From Paenibacillus caseinilyticus (lineage in GTDB: Bacteria > Bacillota > Bacilli > Paenibacillales > NBRC-103111), in NCBI RefSeq assembly GCF_027533645.1, contig NZ_JAQAGY010000016.1, positions 62,001-126,000 on the forward strand: a stretch of DNA of 64,000 bases. Reading direction: 5' to 3'. Of this stretch, positions 51,939 through 59,075 are shown piece by piece (position 1 is the first letter of the stretch; the number at the start of each line of letters is the position of its first letter). Both the position numbers and the translations under genes were made by a program. The notes below the pieces were generated by a model. The model saw only the letters and a program-made list of their open reading frames with translations, did no database searches and was not told the DNA's origin.

Positions 51939-52535
51939 TCAGGACTCCTTCTTTTTGGGACTGTCCCAGGAGAGCTTGCCGATCTTCCGCCCGGCTGCAG
52001 AATCTTCGATGAGTTCGGCGAGACGTTTGCGCCGGGTCTCTTCCTTCTTGGCGGAGAGGATCCACCAGATGGCCGTCTTCCGGTAGCCGGCCGGCAGGGC
52101 GGTGAAGAAAGCCCACGCGTCAGGCCGGGCGCGGAAAGCCGCCTCGTCCTCCGGGGCCAGCGCCGCTTCCCCCTTCTGCTCGTAGGAGTAGACCGAGGAC
52201 TTCGCTTCCGAGCGGTTCCCGAAGGCCCGGAGTCCGGCGGGCTGCATCCGGCCGAGCGCTGTCAATTCCGCGACACGGGCGATGTTGACGGAGCTCCAGA
52301 TGCTCCGGGGCTTGCGCGGCGTGAACCGGATCATATAGCTGAGGTCGTCGATACGTTTGCGGACACCGTCGATCCATCCGAAGCACAGCGCCTCGTCTAC
52401 GGATTCGGGCCAGGTCATGCTGGGCTGGCCGGTCCCTTTTTTGTAATAACCTACATACAGTTCAGACGAACTCTCATGATGGTCCTGGAGCCAAGTCCGG
52501 AATTCGGCCGGCGTCGCGAAGAAAGTCGGGTTCAT
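51939..52535 (-). CDS. YdeI/OmdA-family protein
   Basis: 198 residues. N-terminal half has the YdeI pattern: FRTWLQDHHESSSELYVGYYKKGTG, SMTWPESVDEALCFGWIDGVRKRID, YMIRFTPRKPRSIWSSVNI. The C-terminal part has the OmdA-like helical motif PAGYRKTAIWWILSAKKEETRRKRLAELI. The function of the family is not established, although membership near stress or peptide-resistance genes is reported in Bacillus. ATG at 52535 follows AAAAGGAGGAG; a longer frame to 52661 lacks a site. Confidence 0.88.
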   Translation of the reverse strand: MNPTFFATPAEFRTWLQDHHESSSELYVGYYKKGTGQPSMTWPESVDEALCFGWIDGVRKRIDDLSYMIRFTPRKPRSIWSSVNIARVAELTALGRMQPAGLRAFGNRSEAKSSVYSYEQKGEAALAPEDEAAFRARPDAWAFFTALPAGYRKTAIWWILSAKKEETRRKRLAELIEDSAAGRKIGKLSWDSPKKKES

Positions 52536-52730
52536 AGGGTGCGGCTCCTCCTTTTGAGGGTAGGATGAACGTTCTCTTACTTGAACAGCGCGGATGGGGT
52601 GTCTAGATTTTCCCAGTATAGCATGTAAGTGGGCGGGCCCCAATCCGGGCTCCGACCCCATTCAATTTCCGGTCCACTCTTCGACCCCATCCATAACTCT
52701 TAATCTTTACCTTGCCGCGGCATGAAGAGA

Positions 52731-52767
52731 TTGACTTTTGCGCTCATTAAAATTATACTAAGTCTAA
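52731..52767 (+). promoter_or_regulatory. Promoter of the first PerR/Fur-type gene with overlapping 7-1-7 operator
   Basis: -35 TTGACT (52731-52736), 17-bp spacer, -10 TATACT (52754-52759). TTATACT-A-AGTCTAA (52753-52767) has the 7-1-7 form of Fur/PerR boxes and covers the -10. A sister site occurs at 54226-54240. Confidence 0.8.
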
Positions 52768-52795
52768 ATATGAAATAGACGAAGGATGGCAAGCC

Positions 52796-53188
52796 ATGGT
52801 CAAACTCAACTGGACGACACAACGCAAGGCCGTGTATGAAGTGCTGCAGGCATCGGAGGATCATCCGACGGCTTCCGAAGTGATTGAGCGGCTGCGGGCC
52901 AATGGGGATCAATTCGCCTACGGTACGGTATACAATTCACTCCGTTATTTGACGGAGATGGGGCTGATCCGCGAGCTGAAGCTCGGCGAGACGGCTTCCC
53001 GCTACGATGCACGGACTGAGGACCACCACCATATTATATGCCAGCGCTGCGGGCGGGTGGACGAAGTGATGAATGAAATTCCCGCGGTATGGGTGAAGGA
53101 AGTGGAGCAGGTCACCGGCTATGCCGTGAGCCACGCCCATGCGGTATTGGAAGGAGTGTGTGCAGCATGTTTGACAGCGAAGTCATGA
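52796..53188 (+). CDS. Fur/PerR family metal-dependent regulator (first paralogue)
   Basis: 130 residues. Winged helix at about 1-75 (TASEVIERLR, then YGTVYNSLRYLTEMGLI), then RYDARTEDHHHIICQRCGRVDEV with the regulatory metal ligands and the first CxxC zinc pair, and a second pair in CAAC near the C-terminus. An Asp in RYD and in RVDE, as in PerR, rather than Glu, leans toward a peroxide or PerR-like sensor, not proven. Last residues overlap the next gene by 22 bases. The ATG at 52796 lies 36 bases after the -10, with AAGGATGG upstream. Autoregulation is suggested by the operator on its promoter. Confidence 0.9.
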   Translation: MVKLNWTTQRKAVYEVLQASEDHPTASEVIERLRANGDQFAYGTVYNSLRYLTEMGLIRELKLGETASRYDARTEDHHHIICQRCGRVDEVMNEIPAVWVKEVEQVTGYAVSHAHAVLEGVCAACLTAKS

Positions 53189-53964
53189 CGGCGCCTGCCG
53201 GAATCGGCGCTTACGAAAGCTGGACGGGCAGCGGTGTGCCAGGGTCCCAGGGCGGCCAACCGGCCGCCGGAGACCGCTGCACGGCTCCCCGGCGGGTAGG
53301 ACTGTTGAGTCCGTCGCCGGACCGGCTGTATCCGCTGATGATGGAACTGTACCGCGGATGCTGCGATCTGTTCCTGATGCACCAAGCTGATGAGAGTCTG
53401 CTAGGTAACGGACCCGTGGATCTGCTCATCGTGGATGAAACCCTCTCAGAGGAGTCCGGCAGTGCTTCGAGAATGGCCTCTTGGCTGCGCAGTACCGGTC
53501 TTGATATTCCCGCGCTCATTCTGGTGAAGGACCGCCAGCAGCTCTCGCGCATTCCGTCGGACCTGCGGCAGCAGCAGGGAGTCTGGTTCGCGGTGCCGCA
53601 GGAAGCTTGGACGGCGGTTCAGAGTGCCGTCAGAGGACCGAGGAGAGAACGCGAGTCCGGCGTGCTGACGTTCAAGGATCTCTATGTGGATGAGAGACGA
53701 ATGAGCGTAGCGCGTGGGCAGACTCCACTGTCGCTCACGAAGACGGAATACGATCTGCTGCGGGCCCTTCTGGCAGCAGAAGGGGCCGTGCTTACCCGCG
53801 AGGAGCTTATCCACCGGGTCTGGGGCAGCGACTTCTACGGCGGCAGCAACGTCGTGGATGCCCATATGAAGAGCCTGCGCAAGAAGCTTGGCGACAATGC
53901 CGCAGCACCCAAGTATATTCTGACCGTACGGGGTGCGGGTTACCGGCTGGCGGACGGAGTCTAA
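53167..53964 (+). CDS. Winged-helix regulator with a degenerate receiver domain
   Basis: 265 residues. The N-terminal 40 residues are Gly/Ala/Pro-rich. Residues about 45-145 follow a receiver fold (RVGLLSPSPDRLYPLMME, VDLLIVDETLSEESG, PALILVKDRQQL), but the N-terminal acidic pair is missing and the conserved Thr and Lys are not in place, so it is unlikely to be phosphorylated in the usual way. Residues about 155-262 form an OmpR-type winged helix (LSLTKTEYDLLRALLAAEG, VDAHMKSLRKKLG, LTVRGAGYRL). ATG at 53167 follows GGAAGGAGTG and lies inside the end of the PerR/Fur-type gene, so the two are translationally coupled. No kinase is adjacent. Confidence 0.82.
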   Translation: MFDSEVMTAPAGIGAYESWTGSGVPGSQGGQPAAGDRCTAPRRVGLLSPSPDRLYPLMMELYRGCCDLFLMHQADESLLGNGPVDLLIVDETLSEESGSASRMASWLRSTGLDIPALILVKDRQQLSRIPSDLRQQQGVWFAVPQEAWTAVQSAVRGPRRERESGVLTFKDLYVDERRMSVARGQTPLSLTKTEYDLLRALLAAEGAVLTREELIHRVWGSDFYGGSNVVDAHMKSLRKKLGDNAAAPKYILTVRGAGYRLADGV

Positions 53965-54280
53965 GCCGTCTGCCGGGCCTTAATCTTCAGGAGAACCGTA
54001 CCGGCCTGACGCCTGCCCACTACCCGGGCAGGGGCCGAATAACGGTTCTTTGTCCATAGGGGCCAGGGGAGTGTAGTGCAAGAGCCATGCCCCAAGTATT
54101 CTGCCCGGCAGCCTTGCCGCTTAAGGAGCCTAACCGGCAGCCTCACCGCTTCATGGGATCTTCATCCCGCACACATAGAAACTTCATGCGCTGTCCTATG
54201 GAGCATGATACAATATATTCATAACTTAGATTAAGTCTAAAAATAAATATAAATTCAAACATGAACAGGAGGGAAGTGTC
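53965..54280. other. Intergenic region before the second PerR/Fur-type gene
   Basis: Holds a GC hairpin (CTGCCC..GGGCAG near 54014-54031) after the winged-helix gene, a possible -10 TACAAT at 54209-54214 without a clear -35, and the 7-1-7 operator at 54226-54240. No gene seen. Confidence 0.5.
54226..54240. promoter_or_regulatory. 7-1-7 operator before the second PerR/Fur-type gene
   Basis: TTAGATT-A-AGTCTAA, whose right half is identical to the operator at 52753-52767 (AGTCTAA), indicating a common regulator for both genes. Confidence 0.7.
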
Positions 54281-54742
54281 ATGACGATTCTCCCCAAAGA
54301 AGCCTCTCAAGCGATGGTCCGCTCCGGAACCCGGATGACGGCCCAGCGGCAGCTCATCTTGGAGTATTTGTTCGAGAAGCTCTCGCACCCGTCGGCGGAG
54401 GAAATTCATAAAGCGATCTACCGTGATTACCCCAAAGTGGTCAGCATCACGACGATCTATAACAACCTGCGGACGCTCAAAGAATTGGGACTGGTCCGTG
54501 AATTCTATCTGCATCACAGCGGAGTCGCGCGGTACGATACGCGGCTTGGCCATCACCACCACCTCGTCTGCGGCGAATGCGGGCGGATTGAAGATTGGTT
54601 AGGACCGGCCCCTTCCCCGGTAATGCAGGGCTATACGCTCGGCGATGACGGCTTCCAGCCGGAGAACTTCACAATGGAGATCCGGGGGACATGCCGCAAC
54701 TGTGCCGGGAGCAAAGGGCAGGTGCAGCTGCGGGCTGTATGA
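54281..54742 (+). CDS. Fur/PerR family metal-dependent regulator (second paralogue)
   Basis: 153 residues, longer than the first paralogue at both ends. Winged helix with SAEEIHKAIY, then SITTIYNNLRTLKELGLV; metal region RYDTRLGHHHHLVCGECGRIEDW; CRNC near the C-terminus completes the zinc site. AGGAGGG precedes the ATG. It lies directly upstream of the dps gene, a classical PerR target. Which of the two paralogues senses peroxide, iron, zinc or manganese cannot be told from sequence. Confidence 0.9.
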   Translation: MTILPKEASQAMVRSGTRMTAQRQLILEYLFEKLSHPSAEEIHKAIYRDYPKVVSITTIYNNLRTLKELGLVREFYLHHSGVARYDTRLGHHHHLVCGECGRIEDWLGPAPSPVMQGYTLGDDGFQPENFTMEIRGTCRNCAGSKGQVQLRAV

Positions 54743-54789
54743 GGCGCAGGCATTTTTAAAAAAACAGTCATTACGGGAGGAAGATAACG

Positions 54790-55257
54790 ATGAGTACAGC
54801 GCAAGAGCAAAGGCAAGCTCAAGCTCTATTGAACGAAGCAGTCAACAAGCAGATCGCGAACTGGTTCGTCCTGTATGTAAAATTCTAGAATTTTCACTGG
54901 TATGTCAAGGGCTCGCAGTTCTTCACCCTGCATACAAAGTTCGAGGAGCTCTACACGGAAGCGGGCCTGCACATCGATACGCTGGCGGAGCGCTTGCTGT
55001 CGCTCGGCGGCCGCCCGGTTGCCGCGATGCATGCCTGTCTCCAGCTGGCGTCTGTACAAGATGCGGCCGGCAGCGAGACAGCCGAAGAGATGGTAAAGTC
55101 TACCGTGAAGGACTTCCGCACCTTGGCCGCCGAGCTGAAGGAAGCAATGAAGCTGGCCGAGACGGCAGATGATGAGACTACCGGCGATATGCTGCTCGGG
55201 ATTCACTCCAGTCTCGAGAAGCACGCCTGGATGCTCGACTCGTTCCTTGGCAAGTGA
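54790..55257 (+). pseudogene. dps-like ferritin gene interrupted by an in-frame amber codon
   Basis: The frame from ATG 54790 (GGAGG upstream) to the stop at 55255-55257 encodes 155 codons of a Dps/MrgA-type mini-ferritin: KQIANWFVLYVKF, a TAG at 54886-54888 (codon 33), then NFHWYVKGSQFFTLHTKFEELY and AGLHIDTLAERLLSLGG. The ferroxidase-type His/Asp/Glu residues after the stop are intact, as is the rest of the frame. Related proteins commonly have LYVKLHNFHW here, so one codon has become TAG. The TAG is centred in the 16-bp palindrome AAAATTCTAGAATTTT (54879-54894). It may be a recent null allele, a sequencing error or a site of suppression. A terminator follows. Confidence 0.8.
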
Positions 55258-55268
55258 CACACATAACA

Positions 55269-55312
55269 AACCCGGTTTCGCTGTGCCTTCCTGGACGCGG
55301 AGCCGGGTTTTT
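55269..55312 (+). terminator. Terminator of the dps-like gene
   Basis: AACCCGG (55269-55275) pairs with CCGGGTT (55303-55309), extended by inner GC/GC pairs, and is followed by a T-run to 55312. Confidence 0.8.
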
Positions 55313-55325
55313 GTCCATATATAAG

Positions 55326-55352
55326 AAGTTATATCTCGCCAGGGCTCGATTC
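55326..55352. repeat. Dispersed intergenic repeat, partial copy C
   Basis: AAGTTATATCTCGCCAG-GGCTCGATTC matches the left third of copy B (AACTTATATCTCACCAG-AGCTAGCTCGATCC at 12111-12141) with few differences, then stops at the end of the zinc-ribbon gene. Confidence 0.55.
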
Positions 55353-55593
55353 AGCCGAAAAGAATGTCGAGCACCGAACCAAGCTGGCCTCTCGATTTGC
55401 CTTCGAGCACGCGGGGATTATACACTTCGACATACCCGCAGTTCTGGCAGGAGACGAAGAGATAGTGGTTATGCTGGATGTCGAAGAGCTTGCTCAGACC
55501 CGTTCCGGTCATCGCCACTTCCTTGATATAGCAGATGTTCCCTTCGCATTTGACGCACTTGTATTTCTCATGAATGGCTTCTTCCAATTTCAC
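55351..55593 (-). CDS. Zinc-ribbon nucleic-acid-binding-type protein (DUF2082-like)
   Basis: 80 residues. YKCVKCEG (CxxC), then EVAMTGTGLSKLFDIQHNHYLFVSC-QNCGY (second CxxC) and a short tail. The MTGTGLSKLFD block between the cysteine pairs is characteristic of small Zn-ribbon proteins annotated as nucleic-acid-binding; actual ligands are unknown. GTG at 55593 has GAGG 6 bases upstream and is preferred; a GTG at 55602 is also possible and adds three residues. Confidence 0.75.
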   Translation of the reverse strand: MKLEEAIHEKYKCVKCEGNICYIKEVAMTGTGLSKLFDIQHNHYLFVSCQNCGYVEVYNPRVLEGKSRGQLGSVLDILFG

Positions 55594-55665
55594 ACGGAAC
55601 ACCTCACAGTCAGTTGTATGATTCGATCGTGCTAAGTTCAGCGGGGGGATCCAGACCGGCCCTCG

Positions 55666-55896
55666 TCAGTTTCGACTTCGGAGTCGCTGCAGTCCAAGCG
55701 CCAGCAGCCACAGACCAGCGGCCATGAACGCCATGGCGATGAAGTAGGGAGCGTGGACGAGGAGCTCCCGCCCTTGGTCGGGCCCGCCGCTCTCCGTGAG
55801 CAAGGCATGCCACCATCCGCGCAGCCATAGACCGAATCCTATGAGCAGCGCGCCTCCGGTGAGACGCAGAAGAACAGGCCAGAGGTTCATAGGCAT
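55666..55896 (-). CDS. Small hypothetical membrane protein with two helices
   Basis: 76 residues with two predicted membrane helices (about 5-27 and 49-70) separated by a short loop GGPDQGREL. AGGGGGA precedes the ATG. No recognisable family. It reads toward the zinc-ribbon gene on the same strand with 72 bases between them. Confidence 0.55.
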   Translation of the reverse strand: MPMNLWPVLLRLTGGALLIGFGLWLRGWWHALLTESGGPDQGRELLVHAPYFIAMAFMAAGLWLLALGLQRLRSRN

Positions 55897-56176
55897 GCAT
55901 TCCCCCTATAGCGATCGGATATATAAAAGACGAAACAGGGACTGGGAAAGTTTCCTTTTGTGTAAAGAAAAAGGAAGGTATGGTTTATGGCTGGGGAACG
56001 GCGAGAGGGGCATAAATGGGAAAAAGCCCGAGCGGATTCAATAGATAATGTTGCTGAAGCCCTATGCGCCTATAGTAATATTGATAGGGGAGATAGACCA
56101 CTATGGGGATTCAAGCTTTCCTGATTCTGTATGATTCACAAAAAACTACAATACCATTAAGGAGGGAATTCACTAG

Positions 56177-56380
56177 ATGTCTGTTAGAACAGAAACCAGC
56201 TGTCCTAAATGTTCTAGTAAAGAAATAGGTAGAGGAATACATACGGATTTTGCGAGGATGTTTCCAGTGAAAAGCGGCGCTTTTACAACAGGATCGGTCA
56301 TTCTGTACAATATTTGTACAGATTGTGGGTTCATTTATGATGGATACGTACAAGATCCAAAGAAATTTAAAGAAACATAA
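56177..56380 (+). CDS. Small zinc-ribbon protein
   Basis: 67 residues. CPKCSSKEIGRG, then ICTDCGFIYDGYV give two CxxC pairs for one zinc ion. AAGGAGGG lies 9 bases before the ATG. The gene is distinctly richer in A/T than its neighbours, which may indicate separate origin. Family not identified; it could bind nucleic acid or a protein partner. A hairpin (56387-56422) follows the stop. Confidence 0.7.
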   Translation: MSVRTETSCPKCSSKEIGRGIHTDFARMFPVKSGAFTTGSVILYNICTDCGFIYDGYVQDPKKFKET

Positions 56381-56386
56381 TTCATC

Positions 56387-56422
56387 TGACCGCTGTCTTC
56401 TTTAATAGGACACAAGCGGTCA
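56387..56422 (+). terminator. Hairpin after the small zinc-ribbon gene
   Basis: TGACCGCT-GTC pairs with GAC-(AC)-AGCGGTCA, followed by ATTTAT; a weak terminator. A second inverted repeat ACAACAAAGA (56563-56572) / TCTTTGTTGT (56601-56610) lies further right. Confidence 0.5.
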
Positions 56423-56646
56423 ATTTATGTTTGATTACTTAGTACATACGAGCCCTCTAAAGAACTGGAGGACAGCGCCAGCTCTATGCGGATGGACCCG
56501 GACAATTGCTGCATCAATCATGGCGCTTTTATCATTCGGTTCAGTAGAAACATGCTCTGGGAACAACAAAGAGCGGCCGCTCAGCAACTCAAGCGTCGGT
56601 TCTTTGTTGTCTCTATAATGGGGGCTGAGGCGCCTTCCGCCTAAAG

Positions 56647-57045
56647 TCAACGATCCATCCAGTCGCCCTGCAGCGCAGCATATCCTTCATCGTCTTCCCT
56701 TACCAGTCCGTATATCCCCTGCGTGTCCAGATACTCCCGCCGCACGCCATTATCAAATTCTAGAGTAATGTAATAGTATGTGCGTGAAGAATTAGTCTCC
56801 TGCATGAGGTCACCCGTCTGATGATGATGGGTGTGCGTCCGAACATCCATACGCTTGGCGATGACCTTGGCGTACACACTCTCTCGTGGTGCCGATATAT
56901 TCTTCGTGTAATTCGCAAACTTGAAAATCATGCTGGCTACAGCAATCACAAAGCCGATGACTACGAGCAGGGGTACCACTGTAAACATTAAATCGAACAT
57001 ACCACCACCCCCAAAGGGTGATCCGAACCCGAAATCTCCCGGCAT
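56647..57045 (-). CDS. DUF2500 domain protein (membrane-anchored)
   Basis: 132 residues. Short Gly/Phe-rich N-terminus, one membrane helix at about 18-40 (FTVVPLLVVIGFVIAVASMIF), then the soluble DUF2500 domain with the typical VYAKVIAKRMDVRT and the strand YYYITLEFDNGVRREY...GLVREDDEGYAALQG. Function unknown. ATG at 57045 follows GAGGTGAG with good spacing; a GTG three codons upstream is less likely. Confidence 0.85.
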   Translation of the reverse strand: MPGDFGFGSPFGGGGMFDLMFTVVPLLVVIGFVIAVASMIFKFANYTKNISAPRESVYAKVIAKRMDVRTHTHHHQTGDLMQETNSSRTYYYITLEFDNGVRREYLDTQGIYGLVREDDEGYAALQGDWMDR

Positions 57046-57170
57046 GCAACTCACCTCAGTTTGGACTTATCCTTATATGACGGCCCAACTTCTTCCAATG
57101 TTTCACTTCTACACAACTTATCATGGCTGCTGCTTCTTATCCATTGCTATTGACTACACAACGGATGTAT

Positions 57171-57203
57171 AAAGAGGAGCTGCCCTGGGGGCAGCTCCTC
57201 TTC
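57171..57203 (-). terminator. Terminator of the marR-ABC-ABC operon
   Basis: On the minus strand AAGAGGAGCTGCC pairs with GGGCAGCTCCTCTT around CCCCA, followed by TAT; the T-run is short. Confidence 0.65.
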
Positions 57204-57212
57204 TTGCCGAAC

Positions 57213-59075
57213 TCACCCCACACGCTGGAACTGGCTGGTGTAGAGGCCATGGTAGAAGCCCTTGGCTTCGAGCAGCTCTTCGTGCGTGCCGCGCTCGATA
57301 ATCTCCCCGCCGTGCAGGACGAGAATCTGATCCGCACGCCGGATCGTACTGAGCCGGTGGGCGATGACGAAGGAGGTGCGTCCCTGCATGAGCAGGTTCA
57401 TCGCCTCCTGAATCTGCATCTCCGTCCGCGTGTCGATGGAGCTCGTCGCTTCGTCGAGCACCAGGATGGCTGGGTCAGCCAGAATCGCCCGGGCGATGGT
57501 GAGCAGCTGCCGCTGCCCGTGGCTGAGGTTGGCGCCTTCGGCGGCCAGCTGGCTGCTGTAGCCTTCGGGCAGCCTGCGGATGAAGCCGTCGGCTCCGGCC
57601 AGCTTCGCGGCCGCCTCCACTTCGCTATCGGTGGCATCAAGCCGCCCGTAGCGGATATTCTCGCGGATCGTGTCCGAGAAGACATACGCGTCCTGAAGCA
57701 CAATGCCGAGCTGGCTGCGCAGGTCATTCTTGTCGAACTGCTCCAGCGGGCGCCCATCGAGGGTCACTGTGCCTTTGCTGATATCGTAGAAGCGGGTCAG
57801 CAGGTTGACGATGGTCGTCTTGCCGGCCCCTGTGGGCCCCACCAAGGCGATCGTCTCGCCGGGCCTCGCCGTGAAGGAGATATGCTTCAGGATCGGCGAG
57901 CCTTCCTTGTAGCCGAAGGAGACATCGCGGAAGACGACTTCGCCCCGCAGCGGCTGGCCTTGCGCAGCGCTCGTACGGAGATCCTGCCCGTATTCGTCTT
58001 CCGTATCGAGAATCTCGAAGGCCCGCTCAGCCCCGGCCACCCCCGCCTGAATCAGGTTGTACTGGTTCGCGAGTTCGTTGACCGGCCGGCCGAACTGCTT
58101 CGAGTAGTTCAGGAAGGCGACGACCACGCCGATCGTGGTCCAGTCGCTGACGACCATCCATCCGCCTACAGCGGCCACGAGGGCATAGCCGAAGTTGTTG
58201 ATGACGTTCATGACCGGGCCCATCATGCCGGAGAGGAGCTGGGCGCGGATGGAGGCGTCCCGCAGCCGGGTATTGATGCCGCCGAACTCCTCGGCCGCAC
58301 GGGCCTCCCGGTTATAGACGGTGACCACCTTCTGGCCGGAGACCGTCTCCTCGATGAAGCCGTTGAGCTCGCCGAGACGCTGCTGCTGCTCCTTGAAGTG
58401 ACCGCGGGTGCGCTTCGAGATCGCTCCGGTCACCAGGGTCACGAGGGGGATCGTCACGAGCGATACAAGGGTGAGCCATACATTCAGCGCGAGCATCATT
58501 GCCAGCGAGCCGATGATCGTCACGACGCTCGTGATGAGCTGGGTGACGCTCTGGTTGAAGGAGGTCGATACGTTCTCGATGTCGTTGGTCGTCCGGCTCA
58601 TGAGCTCCCCGTGCGTCTTGCTGTCGAAGAACCGGAGGGGCAGCCGCTGCAGCCGGGCGAACACGTCCGTGCGCAGCTCCCGGATGGTGGCTTGGGTGAC
58701 GCCCGACATGACGTAGGTCTGAATCCAGTTCATCGCCCCGCTGACGAGATAGACGCCGAGCAGCAGGAGGCAGAGCCGCAGGAGTCCTGCCCCGTCGCGG
58801 GGAAGGATGTAATCGTCGATCGCCCGGCCGATCAGATAAGGGCCGAGCAGCGCCAGCCCGGCACTCAGCAGAGTGAACAGGAAGACGAGCAGGAGCCCGC
58901 TCCGCTGGCGGCTCAGATAGCGCCACATCCGGCGCAGCGTGGCGCCCGTGTCCTTGGCCCGGACTTTGGGCATCGTTCCCCGGCCGGGACCGCCCATAGG
59001 GCCGCCTCCCATCGGTCCGCCGCCTATCCCCATGGGACCGCCTCCCGGAGGTCTTCCTTGCGTATTACCCGCCAT
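57213..59075 (-). CDS. ABC exporter half-transporter with catalytic Walker B (heterodimer subunit 2)
   Basis: 620 residues. A Gly/Met/Pro-rich N-terminus (about 1-35), six membrane helices (about 55-340) and an ATPase domain. Walker A GPTGAGKTT and Walker B ILVLDEATSSID with the catalytic Glu are intact, but the signature reads LSHGQ instead of LSGGQ. This is the complement of the partner at 59065-60810. The two form an asymmetric dimer in which only one ATP site is catalytic, as in BmrCD and TM287/288. Start at 59075 follows AAAGGAGG and overlaps the partner's stop by 11 bases. Confidence 0.92.
   Translation of the reverse strand: MAGNTQGRPPGGGPMGIGGGPMGGGPMGGPGRGTMPKVRAKDTGATLRRMWRYLSRQRSGLLLVFLFTLLSAGLALLGPYLIGRAIDDYILPRDGAGLLRLCLLLLGVYLVSGAMNWIQTYVMSGVTQATIRELRTDVFARLQRLPLRFFDSKTHGELMSRTTNDIENVSTSFNQSVTQLITSVVTIIGSLAMMLALNVWLTLVSLVTIPLVTLVTGAISKRTRGHFKEQQQRLGELNGFIEETVSGQKVVTVYNREARAAEEFGGINTRLRDASIRAQLLSGMMGPVMNVINNFGYALVAAVGGWMVVSDWTTIGVVVAFLNYSKQFGRPVNELANQYNLIQAGVAGAERAFEILDTEDEYGQDLRTSAAQGQPLRGEVVFRDVSFGYKEGSPILKHISFTARPGETIALVGPTGAGKTTIVNLLTRFYDISKGTVTLDGRPLEQFDKNDLRSQLGIVLQDAYVFSDTIRENIRYGRLDATDSEVEAAAKLAGADGFIRRLPEGYSSQLAAEGANLSHGQRQLLTIARAILADPAILVLDEATSSIDTRTEMQIQEAMNLLMQGRTSFVIAHRLSTIRRADQILVLHGGEIIERGTHEELLEAKGFYHGLYTSQFQRVG

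Noticed and set aside
56427..56618. 63-codon open frame after the small zinc-ribbon gene
   Set aside because: Begins inside poorly structured AT-rich DNA with no Shine-Dalgarno sequence and crosses an inverted repeat.
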